DNA of 5,284 nucleotides from Humisphaera sp. (GTDB taxonomy: Bacteria; Planctomycetota; Phycisphaerae; Tepidisphaerales; Tepidisphaeraceae). How positions within the stretch are numbered: the stretch's first letter is position 1; the number at the start of each line of letters is the position of its first letter. The translations under genes were made by a program, and so were the position numbers. Shown here piece by piece: positions 1 to 5,179 of the stretch. Under the pieces are notes generated by a model that saw nothing but the letters and a program-made list of their open reading frames with translations, was not told the origin of the DNA and did not search any database. The stretch is taken from the NCBI GenBank assembly GCA_025351525.1, contig JANXVV010000472.1, positions 1 to 5,284 of the forward strand, in the 5' to 3' direction.

Positions 1-216
1 GACAACCTGGAGATCGAAGACCGCGTCGGGGGCGGCGATGGATTTTCCAGTGGATTCGCCTACGGGTTTCTGAATGGCAAAACCCCGCAGGAATGTGTAG
101 ATCTGGGCGCGGCCCACGGCGCGCTGTTACAAAGCACGCGCGGCGACACCAGTCAGATTGATCTGGCGGATCTGATGCACGTTTTTGGGGGCGGAAGCGC
201 TCGAATTAAGCGGTAA
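1..216 (+). CDS. PfkB-family sugar kinase (KdgK-like), 3' fragment cut by the window edge
   Basis: Frame 1 is open from the first base to TAA at 214-216 and encodes 71 residues with no start codon in view, so this is the C-terminal fifth of a gene that continues to the left. It contains the PfkB signature-2 motif DRVGGGDGFSSG (fragment residues 7-18), with the expected catalytic-base Asp at fragment residue 13, and the C-terminal helices of the fold. Its protein sequence is identical to residues 289-359 of the complete kinase on the opposite strand (335-1414), while the DNA differs at 18 bases, all silent. If it is a real second gene, it would be a convergent paralogue with the same activity, probably phosphorylation of 2-keto-3-deoxygluconate. 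If it is an assembly fold-back, it is the same gene from another strain. The open frame and lack of amino-acid changes argue against a decaying pseudogene. Confidence 0.8.
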   Translation, partial: DNLEIEDRVGGGDGFSSGFAYGFLNGKTPQECVDLGAAHGALLQSTRGDTSQIDLADLMHVFGGGSARIKR

Positions 217-250
217 CGTGCCGCTGAGAGATCGTGAATTTTTAGCGGCT

Positions 251-272
251 GTGCCGAAGGCACGCGTTTTTT
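251..272 (+). terminator. Candidate intrinsic terminator of the left kinase copy
   Basis: A 5-bp stem GTGCC/GGCAC with loop GAA (251-263) is followed after GCG by six T (267-272), 35 bp beyond the left kinase stop codon. The stem is short, so termination strength is uncertain. The mirror copy serves the opposite strand. Confidence 0.4.
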
Positions 273-280
273 CGGGACAG

Positions 281-300
281 AAAACGCGTGCCTTCCGCAC
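281..300 (-). terminator. Candidate weak terminator of the complete kinase gene
   Basis: On the minus strand the mirror hairpin has a 4-bp stem GTGC/GCAC (288-300), then GCG and four T (281-284), 35 bp after the stop codon at 335. The C/G difference at 255/296 shortens the stem compared with the plus-strand version, so it should be the weaker of the two. Confidence 0.3.
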
Positions 301-334
301 AGCCGCTAAAAACTCACGATCTCTCAGCGGCACG

Positions 335-1414
335 TTACCGCTTAATTCGAGCGCTTCCACCCCCGAAAACGTGCATGAGATCCGCTAAATCGATTTGGCT
401 GGTATCGCCTCGCGTAGACTGTAGCAGCGCGCCGTGGGCGGCACCCAGATCGACACATTCCTGCGGGGTTTTGCCATTCAGAAACCCGTAGGCGAATCCA
501 CTGGAAAATCCATCGCCGCCCCCGACGCGGTCTTCGATCTCCAGGTTGTCGTATCGGCGGCTTTCGTAAAATTGTCCCTCGGCCCACAGAATCGCCGACC
601 AGTTATTCACCAATCCGCTTTTCACTTCACGCAGCGTGGTGCCGACGACTTTGATGTTGGGGAACGCTTTGACGACCTTCTCGACCATCTTTTTGTAGGC
701 GGAAGCATCGAGCGTGGAAAGATGCTCATCCGCTCCGTCCACTTCAAAGCCGAGCACTTTTTGAAAATCTTCTTCATTGCCGATCAAGCAATCCATATAA
801 GGCACCAGATCGCGGGTCATCTCCCGGGCTTTTTGGCTCGACCAGAGTTTGCTGCGAAAGTTCAGATCGTAACTGACGATCGTGCCGGCTTGGCGGGCGG
901 CGACAAGAGCCTCTTTGCAAACCGCCGCACAGCCTTGCGAAAGAGCGGTGAAAATCCCACCGGTATGTAGCCAGCGGACTCCTTTTTCGCGGAACAAGGC
1001 GGCGAAGTCGATCATGCCCGGCTTGAGATTGGAAGCCGCCGAATGACCGCGATCGTAAAGGGTCACACTCGCCCGAACGCCCGTGCCCACCTCGGTGAAA
1101 TTCAAACCGATGCGATCTTCCCGCCCGATTCCGTCATAGTCCGCCATCACGATGTGGGTCATATCCACGCCCACCGCACGGCCATGATTCACGATCAACC
1201 GCCCGAGTGGATGATCGACCAGTCGGCTTAAAAAACCGGTCCGCATCCCCAGTCGTGCCAAGGCGTAAGCCACGTTGTATTCACCACCACCGACCCACAC
1301 TTCCAACGCGTTTGCAAATTCGATTCGACCGTGTCCGTGCGGGGACAGCCGCAGCATACATTCGCCGAGGGACATGAGATCGTATCGGGCCGATGAAGCG
1401 GGACGGATGTTCAT
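335..1414 (-). CDS. kdgK: PfkB-family sugar kinase, probable 2-keto-3-deoxygluconate kinase (KdgK)
   Basis: A 359-residue ribokinase/PfkB-family enzyme of full family length. It probably transfers phosphate from ATP to 2-keto-3-deoxygluconate, giving KDPG for the Entner-Doudoroff aldolase in uronate or gluconate catabolism in the cytoplasm. Visible motifs in order: LGECMLRLSP (16-25), the glycine-rich sugar-site signature GGGEYNVAYALARLG (42-56), YDRGHSAASNLKPG (120-133), SYDLNFRSKLW (181-191), GNEEDFQKVLG (212-222), and signature 2 DRVGGGDGFSSG (295-306) with catalytic-base Asp301. The DLNFRxxLW and GGGD (rather than GAGD) forms are what I expect of KdgK-type members; another keto-sugar or fructose substrate remains possible. 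ATG at 1414 fits the usual N-terminus (YDLMSLGE), but no clear Shine-Dalgarno precedes it. The gene diverges from apbE, and its last 71 codons are mirrored at 1-216. Confidence 0.88.
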   Translation of the reverse strand: MNIRPASSARYDLMSLGECMLRLSPHGHGRIEFANALEVWVGGGEYNVAYALARLGMRTGFLSRLVDHPLGRLIVNHGRAVGVDMTHIVMADYDGIGREDRIGLNFTEVGTGVRASVTLYDRGHSAASNLKPGMIDFAALFREKGVRWLHTGGIFTALSQGCAAVCKEALVAARQAGTIVSYDLNFRSKLWSSQKAREMTRDLVPYMDCLIGNEEDFQKVLGFEVDGADEHLSTLDASAYKKMVEKVVKAFPNIKVVGTTLREVKSGLVNNWSAILWAEGQFYESRRYDNLEIEDRVGGGDGFSSGFAYGFLNGKTPQECVDLGAAHGALLQSTRGDTSQIDLADLMHVFGGGSARIKR

Positions 1415-1533
1415 AGGTTCGGCAATGTATCAGGGGAAGGTTTTCCGGCAACATCGCAACGGGTAAACTTAACGTCCGCCGCGCCGGTGCATTTTCCGGA
1501 TTATTTAGCCGGGTCGCCTGCGACGCGCGTCGG
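1415..1533. other. Divergent intergenic region between kdgK and apbE
   Basis: These 119 bp must hold the promoter(s) for the kinase (leftward) and probably apbE (rightward). I see no convincing -35/-10 pair or Shine-Dalgarno on either strand. Two small features are visible: an 8-bp direct repeat TTTTCCGG at 1441-1448 and 1492-1499, 51 bp apart, and a perfect 12-bp palindrome CGACGCGCGTCG at 1521-1532 next to the first apbE ATG. Neither can be assigned a regulator. Confidence 0.5.
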
Positions 1534-2658
1534 ATGATGATCAGGGTCGAAAAATTATCGGCCGCAAGCGGCCCCGCTAAACAGTTGATGATGCTTCGAA
1601 AGTTCCTCTCCATTTTTACAGGCGTCTTCGTTCTGTTCGCGGGAACGCGCTTTCTCCTCGACAAAAATACAATGCGACCCACACCGATGATCGATATCGG
1701 CGGGCTCACGATGGGCGGCACATGGTCCGTCAAACTTCCCGCATTGCCGCCGTCCATCAAGTCGGCGGCACAGCTCGAAGCTTCCATCGCCTTCCTGTTG
1801 CACCGACTGGATGCGGAGATGTCGAGCTATCAACCGGAGGGAGACCTGTGCAAATTCAATCGCGATCGCACGATCGATTGGCACGAGGTTCCCGCCGAGT
1901 TGGCCGAGGTGGTCGCCAAGGCGTTGCAGGTGAGTGAGGAAAGCGGTGGGGCGTTCGATGTGACGGTCGCGCCGCTGGTCAGTTTGTGGGGATTCGGGCC
2001 GGATTCGCACGGAAAGCCGCTCGAAAAAATTCCCTCGGATTTGGAAATCAAATCTGCTCTTGTCCATGTGGGATATCGTCGATTGCAGTGCCGATTGAGC
2101 CCGCCGGCTTTGCGAAAGAGCGACCCGGAAGTTTCGATCGATCTCGGTGGCATCGGCAAGGGATTCGCGGCGGATCAGGTGTCGGTCTATCTCAATTCCA
2201 TCGGTGCCGATCATTATCTGATCGCCGTCGGTGGAGAATTGCGGGCGAAGGGAACCTCGGCGGCGGGCCTTCCCTGGCGCGTTGGGATTGAAACGCCTAC
2301 GGCTGACACGCGGCGCATTTTTCAGCAGGTCGATCTGCACGAGGCTTCGCTATCCACTTCGGGAAATTATCGAAATTTTTACACCCTTGGCGAGCAGTCG
2401 TTTTGCCATGAGATCGATCCGCAGACGGGCAGGCCGGTGGTTCATGCGCTGGCCTCCGTCAGCGTGATCCATTCGTCCGGCACCTACGCCGATGCTATGG
2501 CCACCGCGTTGATCGTACTGGGACCGGAGCGAGGTTTTCAACTCGCTCAAAAAATGGATCTGGCGGTGTTATTCATCATTCGCGGTGAGGATCATTTTGA
2601 AACGCGCTGGACAGACCGCTTTGAAGCCCTGGCGGGCCAACGATCCAACCGCCGTTGA
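1534..2658 (+). CDS. apbE: FAD:protein FMN transferase (ApbE family), membrane-anchored
   Basis: Encodes 374 residues from the first ATG. ApbE enzymes use FAD and Mg2+ to attach FMN covalently to Thr/Ser of exported flavoproteins such as RnfG/NqrC-type FMN-binding domains, on the outer face of the cytoplasmic membrane. Motifs in order: MGGTWSV (60-66), MSSYQPEGDLCKFN (96-109), SGGAFDVTVAPLVSLWGFGP (137-156), IDLGGIGKGFAAD (202-214), GGELRAKG (233-240), STSGNYR (274-280), HEIDPQTGRPV (292-302) and DAMATAL (320-326). Asp320 and Thr324 match the spacing of the metal-binding Asp/Thr pair known in ApbE. A hydrophobic segment at 25-42 preceded by LRK acts as signal or anchor; no lipobox Cys is present, unlike many ApbE lipoproteins. 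The start is uncertain: ATGs at 1588 or 1591 (residues 19-20) give a more typical signal sequence, and the 1534 ATG directly follows a palindrome and lacks a Shine-Dalgarno. No flavoprotein target lies nearby. Confidence 0.93.
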   Translation: MMIRVEKLSAASGPAKQLMMLRKFLSIFTGVFVLFAGTRFLLDKNTMRPTPMIDIGGLTMGGTWSVKLPALPPSIKSAAQLEASIAFLLHRLDAEMSSYQPEGDLCKFNRDRTIDWHEVPAELAEVVAKALQVSEESGGAFDVTVAPLVSLWGFGPDSHGKPLEKIPSDLEIKSALVHVGYRRLQCRLSPPALRKSDPEVSIDLGGIGKGFAADQVSVYLNSIGADHYLIAVGGELRAKGTSAAGLPWRVGIETPTADTRRIFQQVDLHEASLSTSGNYRNFYTLGEQSFCHEIDPQTGRPVVHALASVSVIHSSGTYADAMATALIVLGPERGFQLAQKMDLAVLFIIRGEDHFETRWTDRFEALAGQRSNRR

Positions 2659-3803
2659 GTAGTCGTATCATGCGATTTCACTGCGGGCCTCTCATCGTTC
2701 TATCACTCCTCTGGATGACATCGTGCGCTTCGGCGGAAGGAGTGGAGAGACATCTGCTGTACGTTGCCACTCCCGGAATTCGCGCCGAGGCGCAGCGCGG
2801 CGGGGCGGGAATTCTGGTTTTCGACATCGACCGCGATCATCAGTTTGTCCGCCGGATCGTCGTGCCGGCGCTCGGTGATTTCAAACACCCGCAGGCCGTG
2901 AAGGGAATTTGCGCCAGCGCCGCGACGGGGCGGTTGTACGTCAGCACGCCGAAGAATCTGACGTGCATTGATTTGACGAACGATCGGATTCTCTGGGAGA
3001 AAACCTACGATTCCGGGTGCGACCGGATGTCGATCTCGCCGGATGGGAAGGTGATTTACGAACCGACGTTTGAGAAGGACGACTGGCACGTGATCGACGC
3101 CGCCGACGGCAGGGAGATTGCGAAAATTTCACCGAAGTCCGGCGCGCACAACACGGTCTACGGGCCGGATGGTAAGCGCTGCTATCTGGCCGGGCTTCGC
3201 TCGCCGCTGTTGACGGTCGCCGACACCGCCACGCACACCGCCGAGAAAACCGTGGGGCCGTTCGGCAGCGCGATCCGCCCGTTCACCGTGAATGGCCGGT
3301 CGACGCTCTGCTATGTCTGCGTCAATGGGCTGCTCGGTTTTGAGATCGGCGATCTGACGACCGGGAAGAAATTGTATCGCGTCGAAGTGAAGGATTTTTC
3401 CATGGGAGCGGTCGCGCGTCATGGCTGCCCGAGTCACGGGGTGGGTCTGACGCCGGATGAAAAAGAAGTGTGGGTGACGGATGGGCACAACAGTCGAATG
3501 CACATCTTCGACAACACGGTCATGCCACCGAAACAGATGGCAAGCATACCGCTGCGCGATCAGCCCGGTTGGATCACCTTCAGTATCGAGGGTCGATTCG
3601 CGTATCCCTCCACCGGTGAAGTGATCGACACGAAGACTCGAACCGTCTTGCGGGGACTTACCGATGAAACCGGCGCGGCGGTTCACAGTGAAAAGCTGTT
3701 GGAGATCGATTTTGTGGGCGATAAAGCTTCGCGGGCCGGAGATCAATTTGGAGTGGGAAGAATGACCGGGGGCGATTCCCTGAAGCGAGAAGAAAAGAAT
3801 TGA
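2655..3803 (+). CDS. Secreted YVTN/WD40-like beta-propeller protein of unknown role
   Basis: The frame gives 382 residues from a TTG at 2655, which overlaps the apbE stop (TTGA), or 377 from ATG at 2670. The ATG starts a cleaner signal peptide: MR, then a hydrophobic stretch, then MTSCASA. Cleavage after ASA (residue 27, TTG numbering) looks canonical; lipidation at Cys24 is possible but the lipobox is weak. About seven blade-like repeats are visible: 33-57 (LLYVATP...ILVFDI), 93-107 (RLYVSTPKNLTCIDL), 125-148 (ISPDGKVIY...HVID), 167-190 (YGPDGKRCYLAG), 217-232, 260-286 (SHGVGLTPDEKEVWVTDG...HIFDN) and 305-325 (WITFSIEGRFAYPSTGEVID). The C-terminal RAGDQFGVGR resembles a tail I associate with propellers of Acidobacteria and PVC bacteria. 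No catalytic motif is seen; such propellers usually bind ligands or proteins. It follows apbE with at most 11 bp between them, so co-transcription is very likely. Confidence 0.82.
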   Translation: MSSRIMRFHCGPLIVLSLLWMTSCASAEGVERHLLYVATPGIRAEAQRGGAGILVFDIDRDHQFVRRIVVPALGDFKHPQAVKGICASAATGRLYVSTPKNLTCIDLTNDRILWEKTYDSGCDRMSISPDGKVIYEPTFEKDDWHVIDAADGREIAKISPKSGAHNTVYGPDGKRCYLAGLRSPLLTVADTATHTAEKTVGPFGSAIRPFTVNGRSTLCYVCVNGLLGFEIGDLTTGKKLYRVEVKDFSMGAVARHGCPSHGVGLTPDEKEVWVTDGHNSRMHIFDNTVMPPKQMASIPLRDQPGWITFSIEGRFAYPSTGEVIDTKTRTVLRGLTDETGAAVHSEKLLEIDFVGDKASRAGDQFGVGRMTGGDSLKREEKN

Positions 3804-3825
3804 ACCACAGGTTCTCGGTGGTTCA
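3801..3825 (-). terminator. Candidate terminator for the PQQ-like gene (leftward)
   Basis: Read on the minus strand, TGAACCAC pairs perfectly with GTGGTTCA (8 bp, 9-nt loop) and is followed by the T-rich tract ATTCTTTTCTTCT. It begins 7 bp past the PQQ-like stop codon. It overlaps the stop of the convergent propeller gene and shares bases with the plus-strand stem-loop, so the two folds exclude each other. Confidence 0.5.
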
Positions 3826-3839
3826 CCGAATTTATTTTG
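3815..3839 (+). terminator. Candidate terminator for the apbE-propeller operon (rightward)
   Basis: On the plus strand TCGGTG pairs with CACCGA (6 bp, loop GTT, 3815-3829), followed by ATTTATTTT. The T-rich tract runs into the last codons of the convergent PQQ-like gene. The stem lies 11 bp after the propeller stop codon, a fitting place for an intrinsic terminator. Confidence 0.5.
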
Positions 3840-5121
3840 CCTTCACATCATACGCCAGCAGCGAATTCTGATCGCGGACATATAGCCGACCGTTGGCGAT
3901 CACCAGGTGCGGCCACGCGTTTTTGTTGCTGCGCTGCGGTTGATCGAATCGGCCTTTTTCCGCGTGATGATCGGGGCCCGCTTCCAGCAGCACGATGGTG
4001 CCGGTCTTGCCCTCATCGCGCAGATAGAATCGGTCATCGGCATAGCTGATCGAGCCTTTGCCGAGCAGGTTTTTATCCTGCCAATTCACCTTGCCGGTCA
4101 GGAGATCCTGGCAAGTCCATCCTTTTTCGTCGCGATGGGTTTTGTCCGCAGGATCGGTGAACCCGTAGATGGCATCTCCGAGCAGGATGACCCCGCCGTG
4201 ATGGTTGATCATGCCCTTGTTCGAGTAGACTTTTTCGACGTTGAAATGACCGTCGGCGGAGCTGATTTTGAACAGGTCGCACCCGACGCCGTAGCCGGAG
4301 GTGACGTAGACGAAATGATCCTTGATGACCGGTGTCGGAATGACGGCGGTCTGACCGGGGCGATCGTGCCTCCAGAGCAATTTGCCATCGGCGACGGCGA
4401 TGCCGGCGACGCTCTTGGCGGTGAGCACGACGGCTTGGCGCACGCCGTCAATTTCCGCGACAACCGGTGCCATGTACGCGGCGGAGTCGGTGAAATCGGC
4501 GCTGCGCCAGATCGCTTTGCCGGTCTTTTTATCGAGGGCCGCGAGGGTACCGCCGCTTCCACCGGGGGTGCAGAGGACTTTATCCCCCTCGATCACCACG
4601 GATTCGGCGTTGCCCCAGCCGGACATCATCTTGCCACCGAGATCTTTGTTGACGTTGGTGCGCCAGACTTCCTTGCCGTCGGCGGATTGGTAGCAGACGA
4701 GATCCCCGAATTGACCGATCATGTAGAGCAGTTCGCCGTCAATGGTCGGCGTCGCGCGCGGGCCGCTGTAACCGTTTCCACCGCCGCTCTCACCGAGTTT
4801 CGACTTCCAAAGCGGTTTGCCGTCGGCTTCGTTCAAGGCGAAAACGTAGCTGGAATCCCCCTCGTCGCCGGCGGTATAAATTTTACCGCTGGAGACCGAG
4901 ACGGAAGAATAACCGCCACCGACCCCCGCGATTTTCCAAGCAAGCGGCGGGCCTTCCTTCGGCCATTCTTTAAGCAGGCCGGTCTCGTGCGAAATGTTGT
5001 CGCGATGGGGGCCGTTGAACTGCGTCCAGTCCTTCGTCGACTCGATGCTGGCCGCTGAAGCGTTCAAGCCGGCCAGTAATCCCGTCAATGTCCATGCCGC
5101 CAGATGCTTTTTCAGATTCAT
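3832..5121 (-). CDS. Secreted PQQ-like (BamB/quinoprotein-type) beta-propeller repeat protein
   Basis: 429 residues starting with a signal peptide: MNLKK, hydrophobic 7-19, ASA cleavage site around 21-23. The mature N-terminus holds DWTQFNGPHRDN...ETGLLKEWP (31-54), a motif I know from large PQQ-like families in Planctomycetota and Verrucomicrobiota. Propeller blades are marked by (A/T)(D/G)GKxxW turns: ADGKPLW (99-105), ADGKEVW (147-153), KTGKAIW (199-205), ADGKLLW (244-250) and LTGKVNW (341-347), with a closing RLYVRDQNSLLAYDVK strand pair (412-427). These are the tryptophan-docking repeats of the quinoprotein fold. Family resemblance to dehydrogenases does not prove PQQ binding or enzyme activity, and many relatives are scaffold proteins like BamB. 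It is exported to the periplasm or beyond. ATG at 5121 is well supported by AGGAG 7 nt upstream. The gene converges on the YVTN-like propeller with 28 bp between stops. Confidence 0.88.
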   Translation of the reverse strand: MNLKKHLAAWTLTGLLAGLNASAASIESTKDWTQFNGPHRDNISHETGLLKEWPKEGPPLAWKIAGVGGGYSSVSVSSGKIYTAGDEGDSSYVFALNEADGKPLWKSKLGESGGGNGYSGPRATPTIDGELLYMIGQFGDLVCYQSADGKEVWRTNVNKDLGGKMMSGWGNAESVVIEGDKVLCTPGGSGGTLAALDKKTGKAIWRSADFTDSAAYMAPVVAEIDGVRQAVVLTAKSVAGIAVADGKLLWRHDRPGQTAVIPTPVIKDHFVYVTSGYGVGCDLFKISSADGHFNVEKVYSNKGMINHHGGVILLGDAIYGFTDPADKTHRDEKGWTCQDLLTGKVNWQDKNLLGKGSISYADDRFYLRDEGKTGTIVLLEAGPDHHAEKGRFDQPQRSNKNAWPHLVIANGRLYVRDQNSLLAYDVKAK

Positions 5122-5128
5122 GAGATGA

Positions 5129-5133
5129 CTCCT
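5129..5133 (-). promoter_or_regulatory. Shine-Dalgarno site of the PQQ-like gene
   Basis: AGGAG on the minus strand lies 7 nt before the ATG at 5121, an ideal spacing that fixes this start. It is the only strong ribosome-binding site in the window; the other starts have none that I can recognise. Confidence 0.8.
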
Positions 5134-5143
5134 GTATCCCTAA

Positions 5144-5172
5144 AGACTACCGTGAGAGCGGTCGCGTTGAAA
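5144..5172 (-). promoter_or_regulatory. Weak sigma70-like promoter candidate for the PQQ-like gene
   Basis: On the minus strand TTTCAA (5167-5172) and TAGTCT (5144-5149) are separated by 17 bp. Each box matches only three of six consensus bases, but the spacing is optimal, and this is the only gap (58 bp) between the gene start and the palindromic element. The predicted 5' leader would be about 16 nt, just enough for the Shine-Dalgarno. Confidence 0.22.
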
Positions 5173-5179
5173 GAGTATA

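Larger units (their letters stand above)
217..334. repeat. Composite palindromic intergenic element between the convergent kinase ends
   Basis: The 118-bp spacer between the two stop codons is almost wholly self-complementary, with arms 217-270 and 281-334, two mismatches and a 10-nt centre at 271-280. Each arm carries its own small hairpin: GTGCC/GGCAC with loop GAA at 251-263, and GTGC/GCAC at 288-300. The DNA can therefore fold as one long cruciform or as two small stem-loops, an arrangement like paired REP/BIME elements. The T-run at 239-243 lies on the 5' side of the long stem, so the long hairpin itself is not a classical intrinsic terminator. No protein gene is supported here. Confidence 0.75.
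1..550. repeat. Large imperfect inverted repeat, 270-bp arms around a 10-bp centre
   Basis: Positions x and 551-x are complementary from 1/550 inwards to 270/281, without any insertion or deletion. Comparing the arms by eye gives 20 mismatches. Eighteen fall between 99 and 192 (partner 359-452) and are synonymous in both kinase copies. Two lie in non-coding DNA (238/313 and 255/296). The outer 98 bp and the stretch 193-237 are identical. The repeat covers the kinase 3' ends and all DNA between them. It could be a real inverted duplication or a contig that turned back at a hairpin. The arm may extend left of the window. Confidence 0.93.

Noticed and set aside
185..388. Open frame of 67 codons through the central palindrome, with a similar 77-codon frame on the other strand (127-360)
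   Set aside because: It reads through the inverted repeat and antisense to the kinase ends. Its two halves resemble each other only because the DNA is palindromic. No start signal or domain is seen.
434..970. Open frame of 178 codons on the plus strand
   Set aside because: It is a shadow of the complete kinase gene on the opposite strand, with no domain or start signal.
1441..1499. Operator made of the TTTTCCGG direct repeat in the kdgK-apbE gap
   Set aside because: Two 8-bp copies 51 bp apart could easily occur by chance, and no regulator gene or known motif supports an operator.
1555..2340. Open frame of 261 codons on the minus strand
   Set aside because: It lies antisense to apbE, whose motifs are all intact on the plus strand. 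The product is Arg/His-rich low-information sequence with no recognisable domain.
3907..5058. Open frame of 383 codons on the plus strand
   Set aside because: It is antisense to the PQQ-like gene, which has a signal peptide, repeat motifs and a good ribosome site. Long antisense frames are expected in GC-rich genes.
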